NCBI GenBank assembly: GCA_934130105.1
Contig: CAKOXL010000008.1
Span: forward strand, 1 to 43,991
Source of the DNA: an uncultured Bacilli bacterium
GTDB lineage: Bacteria; Bacillota_I; Bacilli_A; RF39; UBA660
Reading direction: 5' to 3'
DNA: 43,991 bases
Position numbers and translations under genes: made by a program. Numbering within the stretch: position 1 is the stretch's first letter; every line of letters begins with the position of its first letter. A model generated the notes under the pieces. That model had not been told where the DNA came from. It did not search any database and saw only the letters and a list, made by a program, of their open reading frames with translations. Below are positions 15,334 to 23,685 of this stretch, one piece after another.

Positions 15334-15948
15334 ATGAAAAATAATAAAAAAGCATTTACATTAATAGAATTGTTAGCTGTTCTTGTTATATTGGGTATAT
15401 TAATTGGAATTGCTATTCCAAAAGTTACACAATATATAAATAAAAGTAAAAAAGATGGTTTTGTTTCAACTGGAAGCTTTTTTGTTGAAACTATGAGAAG
15501 TGATTTTACAAGTGAATTTTATCCTTTACCAATAAGAAATAATGAAGTTACGATAGTAACATTTGATTTAGCAAATCTTGATAATAAAGATAAAAAGTCA
15601 GCCTTTGGTGGTACTTATGTAAATAATAAGAGTTATGTTGCTGTTGTAAATGTTGGAACTGGTGTTGATCCTGAATATAAATATTATGTTGCAATGCAGG
15701 ATTCTAAAGGTTATGCTTTTCCTTTAACTAATATTTCTTCTTTAACAACGGATAGAATAATAGCTAATGCTAAAAATAAAATGGAAATAACTATTCAACC
15801 ATTATGTGGTACAAAAGATGGATATCAAAAAGAATATACAGAAATATCTGGATTAAATGATGTTCAACCTAGAGATGAACTAGGAAATAAAATAAATTGG
15901 AAAGCAACAATTTATAGTGGGGAAGGATGTACTGGTATTAATGAATAA
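15334..15948 (+). CDS. Type IV pilin-like protein, paralogue 4
   Basis: 204 residues. Leader MKNNKKA then FTLIELLAVLVILGILIGIA: Ala before the cleavage site, Glu+5. The mature part repeats the paralogue 3 layout: KKSAFGGTY, SYVAVVNVGTGVDPEYKYYV, AMQDSKGYAF, then PLCGTKDGYQKE and YSGEGCTGINE with a likely Cys-Cys disulfide. It has its own promoter after the terminator of pilin 3. Its last 8 nt overlap the start of nfo, so the DNA-repair gene is read from the pilin transcript. Confidence 0.88.
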   Translation: MKNNKKAFTLIELLAVLVILGILIGIAIPKVTQYINKSKKDGFVSTGSFFVETMRSDFTSEFYPLPIRNNEVTIVTFDLANLDNKDKKSAFGGTYVNNKSYVAVVNVGTGVDPEYKYYVAMQDSKGYAFPLTNISSLTTDRIIANAKNKMEITIQPLCGTKDGYQKEYTEISGLNDVQPRDELGNKINWKATIYSGEGCTGINE

Positions 15949-16828
15949 TTTAATAATTGGTTCTCACGTAAAATTTAATAAAAATGAACAATTACTAGCT
16001 TCTGTTAAAGAAGCTATTTCATATGGTGCTACAACGTTTATGTTTTATACAGGAGCTCCACAAAATACAAATAGAGCAGAGATAGATGATTTTAAAACGA
16101 TTGAAGCTATGGATCTTATGAAAAAAAATAATATTAACATTAATAATGTTATTGTTCATGCACCATATATTATTAATTTAGCTAATAATAAAAACTTAGA
16201 TTTTGGTGTTAATTTTTTAATAGAAGAACTTAATCGCTGCAATAAACTTGGAATAAGTTATTTAGTTTTACATCCTGGTAGTCATGTTGGATTGGGAGTA
16301 TCTGAAGGAGTAAATAATATTATTTTAGGACTTAATCAAGTTTTAGAAAAATATCAAGGTAATACGATGATTCTTTTAGAGACAATGGCTGGTAAAGGTT
16401 CTGAAGTAGGTAGAAATTTTACAGAAATAAAGATGATTTTAGATGGTATCATTTATAAAAATAGAGTTGGAGTTTGTTTAGATACATGTCATTTGAATGA
16501 TGGCGGTTATGATATTAGTGATTTTGATTGTTTACTAGATCAATTTGATAAAGAAATAGGAATTGATAAAATACATTGTGTTCATGTAAATGATAGTAAA
16601 AATATTATAGATTCACATAAAGATAGACATGAAAATATTGGTTTTGGTACGATAGGTTTTGATAAATTAATTAATGTTATATATAATGAAAGACTTGTTA
16701 ATATTCCCAAAATATTAGAAACACCATATATAGATGATTATCCACCATATAAACAAGAAATAGATATGATAAGAAATAAAAAATTTAATAATAACTTAAA
16801 AGAAGAGGTTATTAGTTATTATTCTTAG
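15941..16828 (+). CDS. nfo: Endonuclease IV (AP endonuclease)
   Basis: 295 residues; start is the ATG at 15941, which overlaps the pilin 4 stop, because the family begins at LIIGSHV. The upstream in-frame start at 15917 would only add pilin-coding sequence. It cleaves 5' to abasic sites in DNA using three zinc ions. All ligand motifs are present: GSHV, VHAPYIIN, LVLHPGSHVG, ILLETMAGKGSEVG, GVCLDTCHLNDGGYD, and HVNDSKN followed by SHKDRHENIGFG. The SD would be the GGGGAAGGA around 15919-15926, rather far. Transcription probably comes from the pilin 4 promoter. A terminator follows immediately. Confidence 0.95.
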   Translation: MNNLIIGSHVKFNKNEQLLASVKEAISYGATTFMFYTGAPQNTNRAEIDDFKTIEAMDLMKKNNININNVIVHAPYIINLANNKNLDFGVNFLIEELNRCNKLGISYLVLHPGSHVGLGVSEGVNNIILGLNQVLEKYQGNTMILLETMAGKGSEVGRNFTEIKMILDGIIYKNRVGVCLDTCHLNDGGYDISDFDCLLDQFDKEIGIDKIHCVHVNDSKNIIDSHKDRHENIGFGTIGFDKLINVIYNERLVNIPKILETPYIDDYPPYKQEIDMIRNKKFNNNLKEEVISYYS

Positions 16829-16852
16829 ACTACTTTTAATAAGTAGTTTTTC
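16829..16852 (+). terminator. Terminator after nfo
   Basis: ACTACTT (16829-16835) and AAGTAGT (16841-16847) form a 7-bp stem followed by TTTTCTTTTTT. Confidence 0.8.
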
Positions 16853-16944
16853 TTTTTTAATAATTATTATATATTTAGTATTTTAAATTAAAGCTTTATC
16901 AAGTTTTTATAATATAGATTTATTTTGCTTTTAATAGATTAGTT

Positions 16945-16953
16945 TGTTAAAAT
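16945..16953 (+). promoter_or_regulatory. Extended -10 TGTTAAAAT before truB
   Basis: TG-T-TAAAAT lies 16 nt before the truB ATG; SD is GTGATG. Confidence 0.45.
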
Positions 16954-16969
16954 AGTGTTAGTGATGTTT

Positions 16970-17860
16970 ATGAAGGATGGAATATTAATTATTAATAAAG
17001 ATAAAAATATGACAAGTCGTGATGTTGTCAATGTTTGCTGTAATAAATTAAAAACTAAGCATATTGGACATACAGGTACATTGGATCCTATTGCTACTGG
17101 TGTTTTAGTTTTAGGAGTTAATGATGGATGTAAGATAATAGAACTTTTAACTAGTAATATTAAAACGTATAAAGCAGAAGTAATTGTTGGAGTTGAAACT
17201 GATACTTTAGATGTAACTGGAGAAGTAATAAAAACATATAATGTAGATAGATTGGATAACAAATTAGTAAAAGAAGTACTTAATAGTTTTATAGGAAAAT
17301 ATATGCAGGAAGTACCTAAATATTCAGCTATTCATGTAAATGGTAAGAGGTTACATGAATATGCTAGAAATAATATAGATGTGGTATTACCAAAAAGAGA
17401 AGTTGAAATTTTAGCACTTGATTATCTTAACGACTTAAAAAAAGAGAATGGTTATTATACTTTTAGTTTTATAGTAACAGTTAGTAAGGGAACATATATA
17501 CGTAGTTTAATAAGAGATATTGGCATTAAACTAGGCTACTCTTGTACAATGAAAAATTTAGATCGTATCAAACAAGGTATATTCTCATTAGATCAAGCAA
17601 TTTCTTTAGATGATGTTTGTTATGATAATTTAATTAGTATAGCTGATGCGCTAGTTAATTATGATAGTATCTTAGTTGATGATGATACTAGCAAGAAAGT
17701 ATTAAATGGTGCGATTTTAAAATTAGATACTAGTAGTGATTTAGTAGTAGTATTTAATAAAAATAAGAAGTTATTAGCAATTTATCAAAGGTATCTAAAA
17801 GATACAGAGAAAATGAAGCCTTACAAGGTTTTTGGAGGAAAGAATGAAAAAGTTGAGTGA
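16970..17860 (+). CDS. truB: tRNA pseudouridine(55) synthase
   Basis: 296 residues from the ATG at 16970, chosen because family members start at KDGILIINKDK-x-x-TS; the in-frame ATG at 16964 overlaps the SD. It converts U55 in the T-loop of tRNAs to pseudouridine. The catalytic Asp is in HIGHTGTLDPIATGVL. Other motifs: KTYKAEVIVGVETDTLD, VPKYSAIHVNGKRLHEYAR and SKGTYIRSLIRDIG. A short C-terminal part follows, where other TruB proteins carry a PUA or truncated domain. The stop overlaps murE by 17 nt. Note that tRNA-Gly in this window has C55 and so cannot be a target. Confidence 0.95.
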   Translation: MKDGILIINKDKNMTSRDVVNVCCNKLKTKHIGHTGTLDPIATGVLVLGVNDGCKIIELLTSNIKTYKAEVIVGVETDTLDVTGEVIKTYNVDRLDNKLVKEVLNSFIGKYMQEVPKYSAIHVNGKRLHEYARNNIDVVLPKREVEILALDYLNDLKKENGYYTFSFIVTVSKGTYIRSLIRDIGIKLGYSCTMKNLDRIKQGIFSLDQAISLDDVCYDNLISIADALVNYDSILVDDDTSKKVLNGAILKLDTSSDLVVVFNKNKKLLAIYQRYLKDTEKMKPYKVFGGKNEKVE

Positions 17861-19262
17861 ATTATATCCTGATTATACTTTAGATGATGTATCTATAAAT
17901 GGGATTAAAATCAATTCTAAAGAGGTTGTACCTGGTGATATTTTCGTTTGCACAACTGGTGTTACAGCTGATAGGCATGATTTTATAGATGAAGCCATAA
18001 AAAATGGTGCTAGCTCTATAGTTGTTTCTAAACAGGTTGATTATGATATTCCTACTATTATGGTAGATGATACCAATAAGGAGTTACCTTTATTAGCTAG
18101 TAGATTTTATGATTATCCAGAAAAGGATTTAGATATTATTGGAATAACTGGTACAAATGGTAAAACAACTGTTGCTACAATTATTCAAGAATTACTAGGT
18201 GATGATATTTGTGGTTATTTAGGTACTAATGGTATAATTTGCAGTAAATTTAATGAACAAATTAAGAACACAACTCCTGATGCTGATAGGCTTTATGGTT
18301 ATTTAAGACGTTTTGTTGATAATGGTTGTAAATATTTAAGTATGGAGACATCATCAGAAGCTTTTTATCGCAAAAGATTATCTAATCTTAAATTTAAGAT
18401 TGGTGTAGTTACTAATGTAACAGAAGATCATTTAAACATTCATAAAACTATTGATAATTATGTATCATGTAAGATGGAACTTGTAAAACAAGTAAGAGAT
18501 GATGGCTATTCTATTTTAAATGTCGATGATAAGTATTATAGTCAATTTAGAAGTGTTTCACGTGGTAAGATTCTAACTTATGGTAAGAATGATTCATCAT
18601 TACAGATTGTTGATATAAAGTTATCTATTAAGAAGACTGATGTTACCTTAAAATATCAGGATAAACTTTATAATTTTAGTTATCCTTTATTAGGTGAATT
18701 TAATGTTTATAATTTATGTGGTGCGATTTTAACATTAATCGCTCTTGGATATAGTATTGATGATATTATTAAAAGAGTTGACAGAATAAAAGCACCAAGT
18801 GGTAGAGTACAATTTTTAGACTTTGGCCAAAAGTTTGATATTATTCTTGATTATGCGCATACTACTGATGCTTTTTCAAAAATATATGAGTTACTTGATA
18901 AGGTAAAAAAGGGTAGAGTAATAACAGTAACTGGTAGTGCTGGTGGTAGAGAAAAAGAAAAACGACCTATTATGGGAAATTTAGTATTATTAAAGTCTGA
19001 CTATGTAATATTTACTATGGATGATCCTAGATATGAAAAGGTAGAAGATATCGTTAAAGATTTAACAAGTTTATCGGATAGAAATAATTATGAAATTATA
19101 GTAGATAGAAAATCAGCAATTGCTAGGGCATTTGATTTAGCAGAGAGTGGTGATATTGTTTTAGTTGCTGGTAAAGGAATAGATAATTATATGGCTATTG
19201 AAGATAAGTATTTACCATACTGTGATTTAGAAGTTATTAAAGATTATTTTAATAACTTATGA
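17844..19262 (+). CDS. murE: UDP-MurNAc-tripeptide synthetase (MurE)
   Basis: 473 residues; start at 17844 with SD GGAGG 6 nt before the ATG, inside the end of truB. It is the cytoplasmic peptidoglycan ligase that adds the third stem residue. The Mur ligase ATP loop is IIGITGTNGKTTVATII. MurE family features include INSKEVVPGDIFVC, NTTPDADRLY, VVTNVTEDHLNIH with the Lys in CKMELV, and APSGRVQFLDFGQ. The amino-acid selecting loop reads TMDDPRYEKV: the Arg of the DNPR motif, which holds meso-diaminopimelate in mDAP-type MurE, is kept, while Asn is Asp. mDAP is therefore more likely than Lys, by inference. Confidence 0.93.
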   Translation: MKKLSELYPDYTLDDVSINGIKINSKEVVPGDIFVCTTGVTADRHDFIDEAIKNGASSIVVSKQVDYDIPTIMVDDTNKELPLLASRFYDYPEKDLDIIGITGTNGKTTVATIIQELLGDDICGYLGTNGIICSKFNEQIKNTTPDADRLYGYLRRFVDNGCKYLSMETSSEAFYRKRLSNLKFKIGVVTNVTEDHLNIHKTIDNYVSCKMELVKQVRDDGYSILNVDDKYYSQFRSVSRGKILTYGKNDSSLQIVDIKLSIKKTDVTLKYQDKLYNFSYPLLGEFNVYNLCGAILTLIALGYSIDDIIKRVDRIKAPSGRVQFLDFGQKFDIILDYAHTTDAFSKIYELLDKVKKGRVITVTGSAGGREKEKRPIMGNLVLLKSDYVIFTMDDPRYEKVEDIVKDLTSLSDRNNYEIIVDRKSAIARAFDLAESGDIVLVAGKGIDNYMAIEDKYLPYCDLEVIKDYFNNL

Positions 19263-19315
19263 TTTATTTTGAATTGTACGACATAATTTGACATATTATT
19301 TATTAGGTGATTAAT

Positions 19316-20014
19316 ATGTTAAAAAAGATACTTAAGTTGTTGTTTTCAGATTTACATTTATTAACAGCGTCTTATTCAAACAATGTTTTTCCAGATCCAC
19401 TTACTAAGGAAGAAGAGGAGTATTATATTAAAAGACATTTACTAGGTGATAAAGATGCTAGAAATAAATTAATTGAACATAATTTAAGGCTTGTTGCTCA
19501 TATAGTTAAAAAGTATGATTCTAAAATAGATGATAGTGATGATTTAATTAGTATTGGTACTATTGGCCTTATTAAAGGCGTTGATTCTTTTTCCAATAAA
19601 CACGGCACTAAGATAACTACTTATTGTGCTAGATGTATTGAAAATGAGATACTAATGTATTTTCGTTCAAACAATAAAAATTTAAAAAATGTTTCTTTAA
19701 ATGAATCTGTTGGATTTGATAAAGATGGTAATGAAATAACTATTTTAGATGTTTTAAAAGCTCCTAAACCTGATTTTGCTGATGAGATTAATAAGAAAGA
19801 TAATATAAAGCTTTTAAAGAATTATCTAAATGTTTTACTAGATAGAGAAAAAGAAATTATTATAAGGAGATATGGGTTAAATAATACTAAGGAACAGACT
19901 CAAAAAACAATCGCAAAAGAGTTAAAAATTTCTAGAAGTTATGTATCTCGAATTGAAAAACGTGCTTTAACTAAAATATTAAGAGAGTTTATGAAAAGTA
20001 AATCTATTAACTAA
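19316..20014 (+). CDS. sigK: RNA polymerase sporulation sigma factor K (pro-sigma-K type)
   Basis: 232 residues, start ATG 19316 with SD GGTGA; the GTG at 19307 overlaps the SD. It is a late mother-cell sporulation sigma factor. NVFPDPLTKEEEEYYIKRHL, GDKDARNKLIEHNLRLVAHI, DLISIGTIGLIKGVDSF and TYCARCIENEILMYFR are the region 2 hallmarks of SigK/SigE; DREKEIIIRRYGL and SRSYVSRIEKRAL are region 4. The first 20 or so residues (MLKKILKLLFSDLHLLTASY) form a hydrophobic pro-sequence that a SpoIVFB-type protease would remove. The gene is continuous, so no skin-like element interrupts it. SigE is the nearest alternative, but the sequence before FPDPL is SigK-like. Confidence 0.88.
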   Translation: MLKKILKLLFSDLHLLTASYSNNVFPDPLTKEEEEYYIKRHLLGDKDARNKLIEHNLRLVAHIVKKYDSKIDDSDDLISIGTIGLIKGVDSFSNKHGTKITTYCARCIENEILMYFRSNNKNLKNVSLNESVGFDKDGNEITILDVLKAPKPDFADEINKKDNIKLLKNYLNVLLDREKEIIIRRYGLNNTKEQTQKTIAKELKISRSYVSRIEKRALTKILREFMKSKSIN

Positions 20015-20023
20015 TTTTGTAAA

Positions 20024-20057
20024 AAGATGTCTATTAATTTAAATAGATGTCTTTTTT
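20024..20057 (+). terminator. Terminator after sigK
   Basis: AAGATGTCTATT (20024-20035) and AATAGATGTCTT (20042-20053) pair over 12 bp with two tandem G-U wobbles, loop AATTTA, then TTTTGTTTT. Confidence 0.8.
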
Positions 20058-20077
20058 GTTTTATATTTTTGGTATGG

Positions 20078-20086
20078 TGTTATAAT
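20078..20086 (+). promoter_or_regulatory. Extended -10 TGTTATAAT
   Basis: TG-T-TATAAT, 23 nt before the deacetylase ATG at 20110. SD is GAGAGGTAA. Confidence 0.55.
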
Positions 20087-20109
20087 AACCATAGTGAGAG
20101 GTAATATTT

Positions 20110-21606
20110 ATGGGAGTTAATAGAAAAAGAAAAAATATAGTAAAGGGACCTAATTTAAAAGAAATAGGGTATGATGTAAGTAGAGTTGATCATAGATATC
20201 ATCTTAAAAAACAAGTTTATATTTTGATTATAATTTTATTTATTTTGATATTATTATTTATTGGATTTCATTTTATGATTCCTATAATTAAGTTAAATGG
20301 CAGTAGTAAAATAGAAATTAATTATAATGATACTTATGTAGAAAGTGGTGCTACTGCTAAATTTTTAAATAAGAATTTAACTGATAAAATAGTTATGAGT
20401 AGTAATATAGATACTAGTAAAGTTGGTAATTATCATGTTGTTTATACGGTTAGTTATGGCTTTTACAAAGTAAAAAAAATAAGAATAGTTAATGTTGTTG
20501 ATAAAAATGATCCTACTATTGAATTATCTGGTGGAAGTGATGTAAATATTTGCCCAAATACTAATTTTGAAGAATTAGGATATAAGGCAACAGATGATTA
20601 TGATGGTGATATAACTGATAAAGTAAAGGTTAAAAGAAGTGGCAACAAAATAATTTATACAGTTGAAGATTCTTCTAAAAACAGTTTTTCAATTACTAGA
20701 AAAATAAATGAGGTAGATAATGTAGCTCCAGTTATTACTTTAAAAGGTAATTCAACTATGTATTTAGGTCTTGATGATACTTTTACTGAGCCTGGTTATA
20801 CGGTAAGTGATAATTGTAGTACTAATTTAACTGATAGAGTTAAAGTAAGTGGTGAAGTAATATCAAAAGTAAAAGGGACTTATACACTTACTTATGAAGT
20901 TACTGATGATGGTAATAATAAAGCAACGGTTGAAAGAAAAGTTATTGTTTCAGATAAGACTGATCCTAACAGCGGAGTATTAAAGAAAGGCGCTATTTAC
21001 TTAACTTTTGATGACGGTCCAAGTAGTGTTACTACTAGTACTATTTTAGATATTTTAAAAGAAGAAAATGTTAAAGCTACTTTTTTTGTTACTAATAATG
21101 GACCTGATTCTTTGATTAAGAGAATATATGATGAAGGTCATACTATAGCTATTCATACTGCTAGTCATACTTATTCTAAAGTTTATGCATCAGTTGATGC
21201 TTACTTTGATGATTTAAAAATAGTAAGTGATAGGATAAAAAGAATTACAGGTCAAACTACTAAAATAGTTAGATTTCCTGGTGGTAGTAGTAATACTATT
21301 AGTAGAAGATATTGTAGTGGTATAATGACTAAGTTATCAGAAGAGTTATTTTCTAGAGGATATCGTTATTATGATTGGAATGTTGATTCTAATGATGCAT
21401 CAACTTCTAAAGATAAGCAAGCCGTTTATAATAATGTTACTAAAAATTTATCTAAAAATAGAGGCAATGTTGTTTTAATGCATGATATTAAAACCCAGAC
21501 TAGGGATGCTCTTCGTGATATCATAAAATATGGTAAAGAAAACGGTTATACATTTGAAAAAATTGATATGGATACTTATATGGTAAGACAGCATATTAAT
21601 AATTAA
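20110..21606 (+). CDS. Membrane-anchored polysaccharide deacetylase with Ig-like repeats
   Basis: 498 residues. A short basic cytoplasmic tail, one transmembrane helix at about 36-60 (VYILIIILFILILLFIGFHF), then about three DUF5011/bacterial-Ig-type beta modules (for example VESGATAKFL; FEELGYKATDDYDGDITDKV; FTEPGYTVSDN). The C-terminal NodB domain starts near 298 with all five motifs: YLTFDDGPSSVTT (catalytic Asp pair), IAIHTASHTY (metal His), VRFPGGSSNT, YYDWNVDSNDAS and NVVLMHDIK. It probably removes acetyl groups from peptidoglycan or another wall glycan outside the cell, like PgdA. It sits alone between two terminators, next to sigK, so a sporulation-related role is possible but unproven. 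Confidence 0.9.
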   Translation: MGVNRKRKNIVKGPNLKEIGYDVSRVDHRYHLKKQVYILIIILFILILLFIGFHFMIPIIKLNGSSKIEINYNDTYVESGATAKFLNKNLTDKIVMSSNIDTSKVGNYHVVYTVSYGFYKVKKIRIVNVVDKNDPTIELSGGSDVNICPNTNFEELGYKATDDYDGDITDKVKVKRSGNKIIYTVEDSSKNSFSITRKINEVDNVAPVITLKGNSTMYLGLDDTFTEPGYTVSDNCSTNLTDRVKVSGEVISKVKGTYTLTYEVTDDGNNKATVERKVIVSDKTDPNSGVLKKGAIYLTFDDGPSSVTTSTILDILKEENVKATFFVTNNGPDSLIKRIYDEGHTIAIHTASHTYSKVYASVDAYFDDLKIVSDRIKRITGQTTKIVRFPGGSSNTISRRYCSGIMTKLSEELFSRGYRYYDWNVDSNDASTSKDKQAVYNNVTKNLSKNRGNVVLMHDIKTQTRDALRDIIKYGKENGYTFEKIDMDTYMVRQHINN

Positions 21607-21632
21607 AAGAGAAGAGTAACATCTTTTCTTTT
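21605..21632 (+). terminator. Terminator after the deacetylase gene
   Basis: AAAAGAGAAGA (21605-21615) and TCTTTTCTTTT (21622-21632) pair over 11 bp with one G-U; loop GTAACA; overlaps the stop codon. Confidence 0.78.
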
Positions 21633-21652
21633 ACTTTCTCTTATTTTTTCAG

Positions 21653-21658
21653 TATAAT
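21653..21658 (+). promoter_or_regulatory. -10 box TATAAT before yqeG
   Basis: TATAAT 17 nt before the ATG at 21676, with SD GGTGATTGGT between. Confidence 0.45.
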
Positions 21659-21675
21659 ATATTATGGTGATTGGT

Positions 21676-22191
21676 ATGTGGTGTTATCCCAATATGTATC
21701 AAAAAAAAATAGAAAATATTAATTATCAGAAATTAAAGAAACTTGGCATAAAATGTCTTATATTTGATCTTGATAATACTATTGCTTTGATTGATCAGGA
21801 TATAATAACTGATGATACTAGGATGTTTTTGGATAACTTAAAAAAAGACTTTAGGATAGTGATTATTTCTAATAATATTACTAAAAGAGTTAAAAAGTAT
21901 GCTAATATATTAGAGTGTGATTTTGTAGCAAATGCAATGAAACCATTACCTATAGGGTATAGTAAGATTAGAAAAAAATATAATTTAAAATGTAGTGAAA
22001 TGTGTATGATAGGTGATCAGATGCTAACTGATATTTATGGAGGAAATCGTTATCATATGTTTACTATTTTAGTAGATCCACTTGGTACAAAAGATTTAAA
22101 AATAACTAGCTTGAATCGTTTAATTGAAAAGAAAGTATTAAAAAAGTATGAACGAATGGAAATTATGAAAAAGGGTGTATATTATGAGTAA
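21676..22191 (+). CDS. yqeG: YqeG-family HAD IIIA phosphatase
   Basis: 171 residues from the ATG at 21676; the ATG at 21664 lies upstream of the SD GGTGAT. The HAD motifs are ECLIFDLDNT-like: CLIFDLDNTIALID (nucleophile DxD), IVIISNNIT (motif II), NAMKPLPIGY (Lys) and MCMIGDQMLTDIYGGNRYHM (motif IV, GDQ-x-x-TD). This spacing is diagnostic of YqeG. In Bacilli yqeG heads a cluster with yqeH, as here: the yqeH ATG lies inside the last codons of this gene. Its substrate is not established. Confidence 0.93.
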   Translation: MWCYPNMYQKKIENINYQKLKKLGIKCLIFDLDNTIALIDQDIITDDTRMFLDNLKKDFRIVIISNNITKRVKKYANILECDFVANAMKPLPIGYSKIRKKYNLKCSEMCMIGDQMLTDIYGGNRYHMFTILVDPLGTKDLKITSLNRLIEKKVLKKYERMEIMKKGVYYE

Positions 22192-23191
22192 AAATAAGTA
22201 TTGTTTAGGGTGCGGGGTATTACTGCAAAATGAAAATATTACTCAAGAAGGTTATGTTACAAGTTTAGATAATGATATTTGTCAAAGATGTTTTAGAATG
22301 AAAAATTATGGTGAGTATCAGGTCTCAACACGTTCAAATGATGAGTATATAGAAATATTGAAGACAGTTGGTAAAACTAATGATTTGGTACTACATATTG
22401 TTGATTTATTAAATATTGATAAAGATATTAATCTTATTAGAAATTATATTTCTAACAAAATGATATTAGTTTTAAATAAAAGGGATGCTCTTCCTAAAAG
22501 TACTAATGATGATAAAATTATTTCATATATTAAATCTTTAGGAGCTACCTATGAAGATATTATTATAATTAGTGCTAATAAAAACTATAATATTGATCTT
22601 TTGATGGATAAAATAAGGAAATATAAAACCTCAAATAGAGTTTATGTAGTAGGACACACTAATACTGGTAAAAGCAGTTTAATTAATAAATTAATAAGTG
22701 ATTATACAGATAATGAGAGTAAATTAACTATTTCACCTCTTCCAAGTACTACTTTAAATACTGTTGCGATTATTTTGGATAAAGATTTAATTTTAGTTGA
22801 TACACCAGGTTTAGTAGATCGTGGGAATATTGCTAACTATATAGGTAGTAATACATTAAAAAAACTAATTCACAAAAAGGAAATAAAACCTAGAACGTTT
22901 CAAATAAAAAAGGGACAATGTTTGGTAATTGATGATATTTGCAGAATTGATTATCAAAGTGGAGATAGAAATAGTTTTACTTTGTATATTCCTAATAGTT
23001 TAAAAGTAAAAAAGATGAATGCATTACGTCAAAATGTTATGAAAGACTTAGCTAAAAATACATATGAAATTAAATATCGTGAAGATTTAGTAATTAATGG
23101 ACTTGGTTGGATTAAAATGGTAGGAAATGGCGTAATAGATGTATATATTGATAAAAATATAGAGACATTTATCAGAAAAAATTTAATATAG
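22184..23191 (+). CDS. yqeH: Ribosome-biogenesis GTPase YqeH (circularly permuted)
   Basis: 335 residues, ATG 22184 overlapping the yqeG stop, with SD GGGTG. The N-terminal zinc site is CLGCG ... CQRCF. GTPase motifs come in the permuted order G4 (LVLNKRDALP), G5 (IISANKN), G1 (VVGHTNTGKSSLINKL), G2 region (SPLPSTTLNT) and G3 (LVDTPGLVD). The C-terminal part is the family's RNA/protein-binding domain. In relatives YqeH assists 30S ribosomal subunit assembly. The next gene begins directly after its stop codon. Confidence 0.95.
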   Translation: MSKNKYCLGCGVLLQNENITQEGYVTSLDNDICQRCFRMKNYGEYQVSTRSNDEYIEILKTVGKTNDLVLHIVDLLNIDKDINLIRNYISNKMILVLNKRDALPKSTNDDKIISYIKSLGATYEDIIIISANKNYNIDLLMDKIRKYKTSNRVYVVGHTNTGKSSLINKLISDYTDNESKLTISPLPSTTLNTVAIILDKDLILVDTPGLVDRGNIANYIGSNTLKKLIHKKEIKPRTFQIKKGQCLVIDDICRIDYQSGDRNSFTLYIPNSLKVKKMNALRQNVMKDLAKNTYEIKYREDLVINGLGWIKMVGNGVIDVYIDKNIETFIRKNLI

Positions 23192-23659
23192 ATGGGGTTA
23201 TTTAGAGTTATGGAAAGATATAAGTTAAAATGTGCGGTATTTTTAATTTTAAGTAAAAATGTTGGTGATAGAGAATTTATTTTATTACAAAGAAGATTTA
23301 ATACAGGCCTTTTAGATGGTATGTATGATGTTTCATGTTCTGGACACTTAGAAGTTGGTGAGGGTTTAAAGAGTGCTTTAATAAGAGAAGCTAATGAAGA
23401 AATAGGAATTGAAATAAAAAAAGAAAATTTGCATTTTAGTTCTGTTACTCATGCTAATTTTAATGGTGATGAGTATATACTTGCATCTTTTTCTTGTAAT
23501 GTTTATGATGGCGTTTGTAGAATAATGGAAGCTAATAAATGTGATGACTTGACTTGGTTTCCAGTTGATGAATTACCATCTAATTTAATAGAAACTAGAA
23601 AAGTAATGATAGATAATTACCTAAATGGTAATAGTTATAGTGAATATAATTTCAAATAA
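23192..23659 (+). CDS. Nudix hydrolase
   Basis: 155 residues from 23192; an ATG at 23210 (MERYKLKCAVFL) is an equally good start, and neither has a strong SD. The Nudix box is GHLEVGEGLKSALIREANEE followed by IGI, a full GX5EX7REUXEEXGU match. Upstream FILLQRRFNTGLLDGMYDVS is typical of the group that includes MutT/ADP-ribose and isopentenyl-diphosphate-like hydrolases. Substrate unknown. It is read with yqeG-yqeH. It ends at a bidirectional hairpin facing the membrane-protein gene. Confidence 0.88.
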   Translation: MGLFRVMERYKLKCAVFLILSKNVGDREFILLQRRFNTGLLDGMYDVSCSGHLEVGEGLKSALIREANEEIGIEIKKENLHFSSVTHANFNGDEYILASFSCNVYDGVCRIMEANKCDDLTWFPVDELPSNLIETRKVMIDNYLNGNSYSEYNFK

Positions 23660-23685
23660 AAACTAAGTTTAGTCACTTAGTTTTT
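23658..23685. terminator. Bidirectional terminator
   Basis: AAAAACTAAG (23658-23667) and CTTAGTTTTT (23676-23685), loop of 8 nt, placed between two convergent genes and overlapping both stops. Confidence 0.88.

Noticed and set aside
19271..19310. ACGACA and TTGACA 10 bp apart upstream of sigK, read as Spo0A boxes or a -35
   Set aside because: The match to the 0A box is poor (only CGACA/TGACA), and no -10 fits between TTGACA and the SD, so a promoter or operator cannot be supported.
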